A DNA stretch of 44,105 nucleotides from NCBI GenBank assembly GCA_013115125.1, contig JABANN010000276.1, forward strand, positions 1 through 44,105. The letters are read 5' to 3'. The notes below the pieces were generated by a model that was not told the DNA's origin, searched no databases, and saw only the letters and a program-made list of their open reading frames with translations. Both the position numbers and the translations under genes were made by a program. This document shows positions 1-10,173 of this stretch, one piece after another. Every line of letters begins with the position of its first letter. Within the stretch, counting starts at the first letter, position 1. The DNA comes from Perkinsus olseni. Taxonomy: Eukaryota > Perkinsozoa > Perkinsida.

Positions 1-189
1 GTGATAGAAATTCAGCCTCTGCGAGGCTGTTACGGATACGTTGAAACCGTCGGATACGTCGGGCGAAGATACTAATCTTGCGCACTCGTCGTTCCTTGGC
101 TCACGTTAACCGCGGTGACCGCGCACCGTGCCACGAACAGATGGCGCGCGCTGGATTCGCGACCCCGCGCGAAGGTTTAAAACTATCCA

Positions 190-1130
190 TTGTCGAGAAT
201 GTTCACACCGGACTCCTCCTTGATGGCATGGTACTCTCATGTACTCCCTAGCTCATTATTTCTCAGTGTTTATGGTTCGATGCTTCTGCGTCGCAGGATA
301 GGAGCTTGTACACGGCAGTTATCGGGATTGGGACGGTGTCGAGGTGTTTCCCCACGAAGTCCTGCTCGCTTTGCATCGACTTTAGCTGAAACGAAAGCCG
401 CCGGCGATAGCCTAAGCGACTCTCGGTCGGACAACTCTGCGGACTGTAAATCCAGTACAGGCGGAGTGTTGCAGCATCTACAGTCCAAGGATTATCTCAT
501 TTTCGCTTTGTCGAGTGCTATACCTATGATTGGTTTCGGGTTCATGGACAATACCATAATGATCCAGGCCGGAGAGCTCATAGATATGTCTTTTGGTAAT
601 GGCGCTTTTCATCGGGACCACTCGCCACTCCTGCCACGCTGTTTTTATATCACTAGGTGTAAAGTTCGGACTGTCGACACTAACAGCTGCTGCTGTTGGG
701 CAGCTATTCAGCGACGCGAGTGGAGTCTGCTTTGGCAGTACTGTTGATAATCTCGTATGTCGGCTGTTTCCTAAACTACAGCCAGGAGAGATAGGTACCA
801 TGACTACTGTATGCTTGTGTCGCAACGCGGGCTGCGACATTCCTCAGGGAAACGCATTACAGCCGCACATCTTCAAACAGGAAGTCCATATGCGGCGAGA
901 TTGAAGTTTTTGAGGACGTTCTCCGCTGTTGCCGGTGTCATGATCGGGTGTTCTTTGGGAATGACTCAACTGGTAGTTGGCAAAGTATAGGTGATTACAG
1001 ACCCGCCCATGTTTGTCAGCTCTTTATGGATCTAAAGAAAGCTGAGAGATTGAAGGCATTACAGCAATGCCGGCCCCTCTTCGTCACATTGATGGAGGAA
1101 GGGCATGAGCTGCTCAACTGTCAAAGGTAG
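190..1130 (+). CDS. TMEM65: TMEM65-like mitochondrial inner-membrane protein
   Basis: Four exons by eye: 190-595, 657-794, 848-972, 1020-1130, with GT-AG introns of 61, 53 and 47 bp. They give a continuous frame of 259 aa, close to the 240 aa of human TMEM65. The family core is clear: exon 1 carries IPMIGFGFMDNTIMIQAG, exon 2 LSTLTAAAVGQLFSDASG, exon 3 VAGVMIGCSLGM and exon 4 LFMDLKKAERLK after the last membrane segment. TMEM65 proteins sit in the mitochondrial inner membrane and are linked to sodium/calcium exchange and respiration; the role here is inferred by family. A second in-frame ATG at 280 opens an Arg/Ser-rich stretch (MLLRRRIGACTRQL) that looks like a mitochondrial presequence and is a good alternative start. 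First of four plus-strand genes. Family assignment is strong; the start is uncertain. Confidence 0.85.
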
Positions 1131-1256
1131 ACTGATTTGGCAGGGTAGACGTAGATCACAGTGAGGAGTCAGGTGTGCTCTCTATCTGAAGGTGGACGAT
1201 ACGGCAGGTCCTGTGACCGACCCGAGTAATATAGTTTCCACTTCTTCATTTGCCAT

Positions 1257-2254
1257 ATGTGCCGGATGCGAGCTGTAGATACGAGTGATTATGACCTATG
1301 GATGGCCGGCATGCCTTCTGAGTCCAACTCTATCAGCGATTCCGAAGAGAAACTCGAAGCACGGATGCGGGCCTGGAGAACTATGGACCAAGACAAGGAT
1401 GGGTACATCAGTACTAATGACCTGGCAGCCGTCGTAACCAAAATGGGATACAAGTCAGCAGTAGGACAAGCACTCAATGCCAGAAATGACAATCGAGTGG
1501 CTGAGGTAATAAACACGGAGATCAACGCTCGGCGAGTATACGGCCAATAGATACTGGCCTCGTGCAAAGTTGAAGGGGATCGAATTAACTTCGAACAGTT
1601 CGATCGAGTCATGCCGAAGTTGATTAAATTGACGAACCAAGACTGCCGCTTCTCTCCCAAGCAGCGGCCTCTACTAGGTATAACGCGGTAGCTAAAAGGA
1701 TCTATCACAATATGCTGTAGAGTACGTCCTTCGAACGGGTGAAGTACTGCGTATTGACGATGTCGAGTCACCCACTCTGAACAAGACAGGGCTGCGAGTG
1801 GACCCCGATAACATGGACCGTTACCGAGGTGTCCGGACCCACTCGGTTTTAATATGCCCTGTCGTCGATCCTAAGACTGGTAGTATTCATAACTGGTGGA
1901 CTGGAAGGGTGAACGATGAACCTAGGTACTGCCATTGGTGTGGTTGAATGTGTGAATAAGTATCGAAAGCATCACTGCGCGGTTCCGGCTAGGCAACCGA
2001 ATGCTCCAAGGTTGAATGTTCCAGAAATAGTGTAAGGGTTGGGATTCTCGCATCGTTTGATAGATTGAAGCAGCGATATCGGATGTAGTTACGTATCCAG
2101 CGAATCACCAATTTCTTCGAACACTGGTGATCAAGTTCCCTCTTCCCCTGCAGCGAGCGACTCGGTCCTTATCACACGTAAACCGGACCCAAACAAAATA
2201 CAGCGAACGCAGACCGTCACACACGACTACCAGAAGATGAAATACAAAGGGTAG
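1257..2254 (+). CDS. EF-hand plus GAF domain protein (exon ends approximate)
   Basis: An EF-hand pair precedes a GAF domain. The first loop, DQDKDGYISTND at about 1387-1422, has D at positions 1, 3, 5 and 12. The second, in VEGDRINFEQF, is degenerate. An intron at 1506-1550 joins VAE to ILASCKVEGD. After a second intron (about 1677-1719) comes GEVLRIDDVE, then RTHSVLICPVVDPKTG, and after a third intron (about 1883-1928) GTAIGVVECVNK. This is the classic strand order of a GAF domain as in cyclic-nucleotide phosphodiesterases and adenylyl cyclases. The last open segment ends at the TAG at 2252-2254. No catalytic HD phosphodiesterase domain follows. A calcium-responsive, small-molecule-binding regulator is inferred. 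The first exon could start at 1257 or further upstream, and exons after the VNK motif are unresolved. Confidence 0.6.
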
Positions 2255-2688
2255 GGAGACAACGCCATCTCAAGCACCGTGATTCGGTTATGTCCCCGCT
2301 GTCTCCAGCATTCCCGTCAACGCGTTCCTTAGATTCACCGACAATGACGTGAAAATTGTGGCGGCCATATGCAGTCATGCAGCTACATTCGCTAGGCAAT
2401 GCGGATTCATCGAAGACTGAGTGCAGTTTTGTAGGCATGGTTATCAACACCCGTTCAACAGCATCAACTGCTGGTTATATGTCATGAAGATTATCATATT
2501 TACTGTCCTACCGGGGATGCTACTACTACCATTGCTCATTGCATATCATATTTAAACTCGCGTATTACTAGCTGTGCCAAGTGATAATGTTTATGCCTGT
2601 GGCTTGCATTGAGACGCGCTTGTGTTCATGCAGTGAAACGAATGGGTGTGCCACATTTTTTCCGATAGTTCGGTTTTGATTCACTCAG
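2255..2688. other. Gene-free spacer before the Cms1-like gene
   Basis: About 430 bp without a reading frame that shows a family motif, codon structure or plausible splice pattern. It separates the EF-hand/GAF gene from the Cms1-like gene and presumably holds the 3' end of the first and the promoter and 5' leader of the second. No repeat or RNA gene was seen. Confidence 0.5.
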
Positions 2689-3557
2689 ATGAAGCGAGAT
2701 GTTGGGGATTTAGAGCCAGCATTCGGATCGGATAATAAGGATGATACTGCTGGACCGCCTCAGCAACATAAGAAGGCGCGCTTAGATGACGATAAAGCTC
2801 GGAAATGGAGGGAGACGTGCTCCGCCCCAACAGGAGTGCCTGACGAGCAGCTACAGATCATAGAGCATGCTTCGGAACTGTCTTCAAGCACTCTTGATAT
2901 CGAGCTCAAGCCGGAGACTTTTGTCGGCTACCCGAAACCTAGTACCGAGGATGAACATCAATACAGGTCATACTTGGTGTTAGCCTGATATGTATTTAAG
3001 TGTGCTGCGATACAGGTACTTGCAGAACTGTCCTCCAGCAAGCCTCCTAACATCTGGCAAACGAGGCCAAGTGAAGGTACTCATTGTGTGCGCTAGTGCA
3101 ACCAGAGTGAACGAAGCAGCGAAGCAGCTCGAGGAAGATTGTAGCATTGAGAAGTCAAAGATCGCGCGTGTGAGTACAGACGGAGGTATCACATGCGTGT
3201 GAGCCAGACGAGGCTTATGATTTAGGTAGCGTTTACTGGCAGGGGTAGGCGTAAAGAACAGAAAGCCGCTCATGAACTGGCCCTGAAAAAAGCTACGATC
3301 TGTGTTACAGTTCCTGGACGTTTGACCAGCATCACCGGACTTGAGGACGTAAGGCATACCTTCCTCCAATATACGTAAGGATGTTCACGCCTCAGACCGA
3401 ACTTATTATACTTGACACAGCCTCCGATGTCAAGGGTCTTAGTCTACTCTCACAGCAGCAAACTCGTGACTCCTTGTTTGAGTGGTTCACCTCCGACAAC
3501 ACAGCGACACTTCGAAATCGAATTGCTCAACGCGATACCGCAATAATGCTTTTCTAG
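2689..3557 (+). CDS. CMSS1: Cms1/CMSS1-like small-subunit processome protein
   Basis: The ATG at 2689 opens an acidic/basic N terminus (MKRDVGDLEP; QQHKKARLDDDKARK) typical of nucleolar proteins. Introns at 2967-3015 and 3170-3225 restore one frame containing VKVLIVCASATRVNEAAKQL, then ICVTVPGRLTSI, then TELIILDTASD. These match the order of Cms1: a helicase-like fold in which VLIVCSSA replaces the motif Ia region and TPGR is the Ib-like motif, without ATPase motifs I and II. Yeast Cms1 is a component of 90S pre-ribosomes. The frame stops at 3555-3557. The junction near 3350-3382 is odd: keeping frame from LTSITGLED to MFTPQTE needs a gap of about 33 bp without a normal AG at its end, so that splice is unresolved. 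A 177-bp spacer precedes the next gene. Confidence 0.75.
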
Positions 3558-3734
3558 CTCAACGTTACCAGAACATACACGTTTGTGTGGTGTTAGTCAA
3601 AATGATGGATCAGACTCAAGTTTTCGCTTGTACGGAGAAAGATGGCAGAAAGATCTTGAGGAAACCTTCGGTGGAAATTCACTGTCGACAACCAATTCTG
3701 TAGTTATCGTTATTTGACACACGTGTCTCTTTTG

Positions 3735-4950
3735 ATGTGTGGACGTGTGGCTTGTACCCTCCCGCCTCAAAGGGTTCGGCGCATTGGAAGAGCCCGCAGG
3801 GTCATAAGGCACCAATCATCTGGGGTAGCCCCAAGGCCAAGATATAACGTAGGGCCGATGAGCCGCCTACCTTGCATGTAAGTCTATTTTCTGGTTCCGA
3901 TAACGGGCTCACGAGCAAGCTTTCCTGCGAGCATGGATATCAGATACACTCGGAATTCCGGCAAGCCATCCGAAGGGAGCTCATCAGGAGAGCGATGTGT
4001 GGAGTATATGAAATGGGGACTGCAGGGGCATGGCACTCAGCATCTTTCCACTATCACTGCGAGATTTGAGACAATTGAGAGCTCTAGAGTGTAAAGTGGA
4101 TGGATCTCAGTCCGTTCAACCGTGCAATATTGCAAGCAGTTACTCCCCCCATCTGAAGCGTCGCGAGCGATGCGTTCTCGTCGTTGACGGATTCTTTGAA
4201 TGGTCTACTAAAAAGGATGGAAGTAAAACACCCTACTTCATCAAATTCAAGAACGAAGTCGCTGAGAAATCGATCCCTGGCGGAGATTTTGCTGGTAAGA
4301 TATCCTCGTGTTGCGAATTCCTCTGCATTGAGTCCAGATTGTGGGACTGAGGAGGATGATTGGCCGGTTCAGAAGCAATTCTGGGAAAGCGATGGCAGCC
4401 TCCGAGAGCCTCTGCTCATGGCTTGGTGACCTCTCTGGAGCGCTTATGCATTGTAACTGACATGGTCACTGTTTGTTAGTCTATATGCACCTCCCATGGT
4501 GGACGATGAGCCCCATAGCTTCACTATTCTAACGATGGACTCTGCTGGTCCGGTCACCAAGATCCACGACAGAATGCCAGTGATGTTAACACCGGAGTGC
4601 GCGGCAGAATGGATAGGTAAGCTCGAGCAGGTGGTAAGTCACAACTTTTCCTCCGCGTAGATTGCTCAGCGGCATCAGACTCTGCATTACTCCACAAGGT
4701 CGCCGAAACTGCTCGTCATACAGCCACGCAAAGCGTGACCGCATACGAGGTCCCACAACTGGCTAATAACGTGCGGAATGATAGCCCAGATTGCCTCCTT
4801 CCGTTGGCAGCGTGGAAAAAGAAGCAGTTCGACAATGGCCTCGGTAGATTCTTCAAGAAGGCTACCGATAAACGGGAGACACCTGCTCCTGAACGACGCT
4901 CCGCCGACGCAGAAGAACCATCAACCAAGAGAACGAAGGTGGAAAGATGA
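3735..4950 (+). CDS. HMCES: HMCES/YedK-type SRAP domain protein
   Basis: Six exons: 3735-3877, 3944-4090, 4137-4294, 4338-4425, 4480-4616, 4661-4950; introns of 66, 46, 43, 54 and 44 bp. They total 963 nt, 320 aa, close to human HMCES (354 aa). SRAP proteins shield abasic sites in single-stranded DNA by a thiazolidine crosslink through Cys2. Here MCGRVACTLPP gives Cys2 at 3738-3740, so the ATG is fixed. Later motifs are YNVGPMSRLPC, MKWGLQGHG, RCVLVVDGFFEW (the catalytic Glu), SFTILTMDSAG, KIHDRMPVML (the catalytic His) and RNDSPDCLLP. The conserved INAR motif reads ITAR here, so the Asn that lines the active site is Thr. The C-terminal tail has NGLGRFFKK, resembling a PCNA-binding box, then a Lys/Arg-rich end. 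It acts in the nucleus at replication forks by family. Confidence 0.9.
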
Positions 4951-5281
4951 TGATGGAGCGTAGCTTCAGTGTTGTACGCAGCGATGCACAACAGTTGATC
5001 TAGTTTTTTTTCGGAGGTATCCGGTAGCGGCTTCAGTTGCAGTAACCATGAAATTCAGAGACGACCGAGACGAACTCTCAATTCCAAACACCAGATCAAA
5101 AGCTCCATCGGGAGAGCAGAATCCTGTCATGGTGTGCTACAGCGGAACGAGAGCAGAAGGAGCATTGCAAACAGGACGTGAAAACTGCGGTAACACAATT
5201 CTGGCACAATAGTCGAAGCATAATGCTCATGTTCCGAGTTTATAGTGAGCGTAGCGGCTGAGATTAGCTGAAATCAGAATG
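4951..5281. other. Convergent intergenic region
   Basis: About 330 bp between the stop of the plus-strand SRAP gene and the stop of the minus-strand gene to its right. It should hold both 3' untranslated regions. No gene, repeat or structured RNA was seen. This is the switch from the plus-strand block to the long minus-strand block. Confidence 0.5.
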
Positions 5282-6865
5282 TTATTTATCACAGAAGACG
5301 CACTGAAGAGATGTATGTAATTGTTGAATGCTCTCTCTTATATGCATCGGTCTGTCGAATGTCGTATTGTTTCCATCATGACTGCCCAGACAGTTGCCGG
5401 CTTTCAATAACATCGGCGATGACGCGGTGGTCTCGAGACTCGGGCTAGCTAGCTTCTCACCACGTGATAGCGATGGAGAATCTGACGAGTCGGGAGATCT
5501 GGTTATTTTCATTGATTGAGCAAGCACACCCGATGAGTTGCCTTCAATATGGGAGGGCTCTCCCGACTGGAGTGACAGCGGCGTTAGTTGCACACAAGAA
5601 TCCCTGCTGTAGTTTACTTCGAAGGCTCGACTACGTGTTCTCTCTCTATGCGCCATCAACTCTCGATCTAATCGCAACGAAGAGGAAGTGTTGTAAGTGC
5701 CATACCAACTGCCCACTGAGTTGTTGGTTATCCTTCAGCAGACCCTCTACAATGTGTTGCTTTGTGTCAAGCTGTCTAGTCAGATATTCAACCTGCTGTT
5801 GCAGCTCAACCACCTGACCATATGAGTCGCATTCTTAATTCCCTCCTGTGGTGGACCACATTACATTGGTCAGTTGGGTGGTGGAGTTCATCTCTCTTAG
5901 ACCTGCCTGAGATCGCTTGTGAGCACTGCTGTGCTTCCGAAGCACGAGCGTGGCCTTCCCGAAGCACTGCTTCGGGAAGGCCACGCTCGTGCTCGTCGGC
6001 TGTGCCCGGGCCAGCGAGTGTAGCGCATTGTGTCTGTGCACTCGAGGTCTCATTGTCCGTGGTACCTTCAAACAAACGAATCAGCACAGCGCTGATAATC
6101 CCGCTCGCTCTTTCGAGCATAAGTTCTAACTTGCGCTCTATCTGGCTCCTTCCTCTCCATGACCAGGGCGCTAATCCTTGCGAGTGCAACGCGATCCGTC
6201 AATAGAGCCTCTCCGGAAAACATCGTCCGTGGCTGGGGACAGTCCCTCATTCCTAGGGAGTAATACTATCGGATGATCGCTAGCGGGTATCATGGAGGAT
6301 CGAGCTCACTCTCTGAAGCCGTTGCTTCGGATGAGACAGAGCAGTGACGCTCTTTGCGTTTCGTGGATACATATGTGGATGGTGGGGGCACTAAGCCGCT
6401 AGGGGCTTTTACTGGGTACCACGATTCCTGCGGGTAGTCCGCAGGTAGTCTACATTCTCTATCAGATGCCAGAGAGTAGCTAGACGTAGAGGGCGCTAGA
6501 GTGGTGCGCGACGACTGGAGTTCCCTGAGCCACATGAAGTTACGACGGACTCCACCCTAATTATCATCCATCGCCACCTCGATCTACAAGATGCCGAACG
6601 GAGGCGAATAGGATTGTAGGTCGCCGTAGTATGTCCCGTGGCCATCGAGACCGGTATATCCTCTCTTCGCTGTGGACGACGTTGCCTTACAGAAGCTCTC
6701 GGTGGAGCGAACATTACTCGAACTACAGCTGAGTAGTACTTTTGACGACGCTATAAACACTGGAAGTAGAAGAGCGTAGTAGTATATTAACCGTAGTAAC
6801 ATAGTACGGTAGCTGACCGTGGTATGTTTCCGCGTCCTCTGTGCCAGAGATTGAATATTCACCAC
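5282..6865 (-). CDS. Unrecognised multi-exon coiled-coil protein
   Basis: Not recognised. Several minus-strand segments look coding. In transcription order: a segment near 6865-6584 with a hydrophobic stretch; 6535-6290, rich in Ser/Pro and ending in a run of Glu/Ser; 6189-5820, beginning with IERKLELMLERASGI; a clear heptad-like coiled coil at about 5825-5720 (VVELQQQVEYLTRQLD, then IVEGLLKDNQQL); and a Ser-rich tail from about 5660 to the stop at 5282 with many SP and SS pairs. Exact splice sites were not solved and two neighbouring genes cannot be excluded. The fourth segment carries a 53-bp perfect hairpin, listed separately. A structural or scaffolding protein is possible, but nothing in the sequence names a function. 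Confidence 0.35.
5941..5993. repeat. 53-bp perfect inverted repeat (26-bp arms, 1-bp centre)
   Basis: Arm 5941-5966 is the exact reverse complement of 5968-5993, with a single C at 5967 between. Pairing breaks at once outside the arms (5940 A against 5994 C). The arms are about 60% GC, so they could form a very stable hairpin or cruciform. It lies inside a minus-strand segment that otherwise reads open; translated there it gives GLPEAVLREGHARAS. There are no flanking target-site duplications that would point to a small transposon. Confidence 0.9.
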
Positions 6866-6871
6866 AAAGAC

Positions 6872-7572
6872 TCAGATTGGGTTCGACCGAAACTGCTCAG
6901 CGGAGAAAACCATGCATCTTTCAGAGTGGCAGCAGTAAGCATGATCCTCATCCAATGATAGACGACCGTGTAGCTGCCGGACTAGCAACCACTTGTCCTG
7001 TTCCCTGATATCGCAGATCGCTCGATTGGTACGAGCAGTCCTCGTCATTACGTGTATTCCGACTGTCTGCATTCTCGCCGCGTATTCCTCCAACTCACCG
7101 CTCCCTTCCTTCTCGGACCAAGTATGATGTAGTTTATTAACCAACGCGTTGTGGGTTGCTTCTAGTTGGTAGGTATAGTAGAGATAAGAGAATGATACCA
7201 GGAGGCTCAAACCAAATAACTTACGTGTTGGTCTGATTAGATATTTCGTAGGGACTGAGGAGGACAGGCAGGAATCGGAGTTGACGAGAGGAGTAGAGGA
7301 ATCCAAACATTCTTACCTTTTCTTCGAGACCGGTTGAACATGAAGTATAAAGACGTAGTGACTGCACTAAATGCGACACTCTGCTTCGCTGACACGCGGA
7401 AGACTTGCCATCTGCTCCTCACTCTCCTATCTACCCAACCATCTGGAGTGCTCCTAAACTCAGCGCTCCCTGGTGACCCCGCTGGTGGCACCGCAGCAAG
7501 GGTCCGGTCGGGCGAGTGTATCTGCATTGATTCTGGAAGGCCTGTGGTTTGGCCGCCCGTGCTCGATGGCAT
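6872..7572 (-). CDS. Unrecognised small protein with one membrane segment
   Basis: Not recognised. The ATG at 7570-7572 opens a frame reading MPSSTGGQTTGLPESMQ, followed by a Pro/Gly/Ser-rich stretch and an Arg-rich segment. A hydrophobic stretch follows (SVAFSAVTTSLYFMF) bounded by RSRRK, which suits a membrane anchor with a positive-inside flank. An intron beginning near 7314 joins this to a helical segment (EATHNALVNKLHHTWSEKEG) and a tail with several Cys, ending at 6872. The spliced protein would be about 170 aa. The intron is about 145 bp, longer than most here, and may hide a tiny exon. It lies head-to-tail between two other unknown minus-strand genes. Confidence 0.4.
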
Positions 7573-7738
7573 ATTAGATAAGTAGTCCTGGATGTCGAAG
7601 TTGGCAGATTGAAGAAAAAAAACCTAACGAGCACGAATATACTTTTCTCTCCGGGCATCCTCCTGTTGTGCTGGCAGCGCGGTACAACTTGACATTGAGA
7701 CTTGCGAAGACACGGCATGTACTCTGATGGCGAGTAGA

Positions 7739-8827
7739 CTACTCATGCGAGAACATGTCCCTCAGAGGGGTGGTATCCCTAGCGACTGACGCCGCGATAT
7801 CATCCATTAGCCGCCTGATCTTCGAAATCCCCACTCTGTACTGACGAACAGAATTAATTTTGTCATAATCGGTTCCCATGGGCTTGACACCGTTGTGAAG
7901 GCGGTCCTTGCGACTGCCATCGGTCAACTGCGAAATCTCCATTCTGAGCCGAGCGTTGAATCGTTTGAGCTCATCTTGGCGGCTCTTCAAAACTGCATCC
8001 CTAGCTGCGCACTCCGAACTGCTAAGATTGCTATCCTCGCCTTCTGCTCCTTGCTCGGAATGCACGACTCCTTCCGCACTGCTCACCGTCTCTCCTAATC
8101 GTGATGGAGCGGGGATCTCCAACGCCGATCGGCGATAGCACTCTTTCGAGCTTGGCAAATCCTCGATAATCACTGGTGCTGAGTCCATGGAGTCGAGACC
8201 TTCCAATTGCTCATTCCTCGATGATCTCCGACTCAGCCGTACCGCGTCGATTCCGACGTCCACTACAGGTGCGCGGCGGCCAGAGTTACTCCCTCTGATT
8301 GAGCTAGCAACTTCTGCAGACCTCAAGTGAGCAGAGAGGATGCTGGTGTCGGAAGGTGTTACTGATGATGTTACCGTAGCGTGGTCCTGCAGCCCCTGAG
8401 CATCGACCATCCTCGTTATGGTTTCGTCCTGTCTATGCTGCACATAACACATGCCATGGTGCTCATGTTTGCTGCATGTGTCGGCAATACAGGTATGACA
8501 CTGGTCGAGCTGTGAGGGATGTACCGGGGACCCTTCTCGATACCGCTGGAGCACGGATAGCCAACTGCTCCCTAGGTCTAGCAGAGTACCGTCGAGTCTT
8601 CTCGCTTGCTCTTCCAATGCTTCGATACTGCTGCTGCTGCTATCAATCGAGCAGGATCGAGTAGTAGCACCGCCGCTGCGGGCCTCTGCTAAGCGCCATA
8701 CTAGGTGCTCCTGCTGAGAATGAAGATCTTGCAGAACTGCTATGAGGTCGGACTCGGTGGCGACAGTCTCTGCCAGCCCTAGCCGAAGAGATCCTCTAAT
8801 CCTAGAAATGGTACCGTTGTCAGTCAT
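7739..8827 (-). CDS. Unrecognised 362-aa intronless protein with helical ends
   Basis: Single uninterrupted frame from the ATG at 8825-8827 to the TAG at 7739, unusual in a window where nearly every gene has introns. The N terminus (SDLIAVLQDLHSQQEHLVWR) and the C terminus (RQDELKRFNARLRMEISQL, then ISKIRRLMDDIAASVA) look helical and could form coiled coils. The middle is rich in Ser, Asp and Glu and probably disordered. A cluster of Cys and His occurs at about residues 110-130 (CHTCIADTCSKHEHH) and could bind metal. No family was recognised. The frame length and amino-acid composition support a real gene. Confidence 0.6.
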   Translation of the reverse strand: MTDNGTISRIRGSLRLGLAETVATESDLIAVLQDLHSQQEHLVWRLAEARSGGATTRSCSIDSSSSSIEALEEQARRLDGTLLDLGSSWLSVLQRYREGSPVHPSQLDQCHTCIADTCSKHEHHGMCYVQHRQDETITRMVDAQGLQDHATVTSSVTPSDTSILSAHLRSAEVASSIRGSNSGRRAPVVDVGIDAVRLSRRSSRNEQLEGLDSMDSAPVIIEDLPSSKECYRRSALEIPAPSRLGETVSSAEGVVHSEQGAEGEDSNLSSSECAARDAVLKSRQDELKRFNARLRMEISQLTDGSRKDRLHNGVKPMGTDYDKINSVRQYRVGISKIRRLMDDIAASVARDTTPLRDMFSHE

Positions 8828-9009
8828 GACGGCATTAGTACAATACCCGCAAGAGAGCTACTATACTTGGGTGACCGGAACTCCTCCCTCCTAGATGTTT
8901 AAGAGCAACAGTATGGGTTCTAATAGAAACAACGTTGAGGGTTAAGAACTAACAGCAGCGGCAACGACCGAGGGGTGACCTGTGCTAGTCCCAAAGGAGG
9001 GCCATAGCC

Positions 9010-10028
9010 TATTGAGCATCTTCGTCTACAGTAGTAGCAGCAGCCTTCCTCTGTTGACGACGATCCTTTTTAGCTTGGAATCTGGCCTTGCGAGTTGCTA
9101 TCTCCTCCTCGTTTAAGGCGCGCTTCTTATTGGCTGCCCTTCTCTCCTTCATCTTGAGTTTACGTTTCATCTTACGGGTTGCAGCTGAGGAGAGCTAGTT
9201 GAACTGCGAAAAAATGAGAGATATACTTACCACTTGAGGAGGGCGCGGCCTCGTCTTTTGATGCCTTTGAAGGTGCGTCAGCAGCGTCGACGGGAGGAGC
9301 TGCCTCGGCCCCATGAATCTCCTCATCATCTCCTACACGAAATACAATAATACCTTCGTTTGCGCGACAGTATGGGAGAGTGCAATGTGTTCGGCAGACC
9401 TGCATCTTCCTCATGTCCCTTCTCCAGTTGTTGTTGTCGGCGAGCACGCTTCAAGTGTGCTTTACTAGCTTCGTGCTTCTCAAGGTCCCCCTGGCTGAGT
9501 AGCAGCTTCTCTGGGCACAGATGGCATCGGAATTGCTCAGCATAAGTGTTGACCTTAGGTGAAGCTTCAACCTCATCTTCCACATCTACATCGTAATTAT
9601 CAAAGACAAAGCAACAACAGCCCTTCCAAAGACGAAGGGATGATGCAGTGTATCATAGTACCGGTCTCATCCTCTTCTATAGCCTCCTCAGCCTCCTCTT
9701 CAGAGGAGCTACTGCAGGATGTATCACCTTCCACAATGGCTGATAGGGGCATCATAGCACGCTGAAAAGTATACGAACATCAGCACTCTCCTCCTGCAAC
9801 GACCTCAATCATATTTGATACGCTATATCATGACAAAAGGTTCCATCGTCGAAGGTTTCATAGCAGCAAACGCTTGATTCAACCCGGTTGAACTACCTGC
9901 AACCTCCGTTGCTGCTTATCAGTGAGGTCCTTGAACTGTTCCCCATCATCATCACTATCGGATACATCGCTATCCTCGTTAAACTGTGCGCGGCTTATCT
10001 TATCGATACCGAGGACTCGTTTGAACAT
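9010..10028 (-). CDS. C2H2 zinc-finger protein, nucleolar type
   Basis: Minus-strand gene with at least four exons. It starts at the ATG at 10026-10028 (MFKRVLGIDKISRAQFNED), runs into an acidic Asp/Ser region, then continues from 9761 (RAMMPLSAIVEGD, Glu-rich). The next exon begins DVEDEVEASPKVNTYAEQ and holds the single finger FRCHLCPEKLLLSQGDLEKH, ending KAHLKRARRQQQ; the two Cys and two His are in place. A final exon (about 9182 down to the stop at 9010) is strongly basic: KMKRKLKMKERRAANKKRA. One finger of the type in RNA-binding proteins, flanked by acidic and Lys/Arg-rich stretches, resembles ribosome-assembly proteins of the nucleolus. That role is inferred. The intron 9762-9896 is long and could hide another exon. 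Confidence 0.6.
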
Positions 10029-10173
10029 CTCAGCGTGATGGGAGAATGACAAGCTAAAATGCAAGTACCGGCCCGTATAGATTTTCCTGCAGTCTCGAAG
10101 CACGTATAGCTCAGCTAGTCCTTCAATGCCGAATAGAAAAAAAACCAAACAAACAGCAAAGGGGAACCAAACG

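Noticed and set aside
5941-5993. Palindrome as a MITE or terminator
   Set aside because: No target-site duplication, no internal region, no T-run beside it, and it sits in an open frame.
5822-6205. Plus-strand frame opposite the palindrome
   Set aside because: It is the antisense of the helical minus-strand segments and has no motif; the minus strand has the clear heptad pattern nearby.
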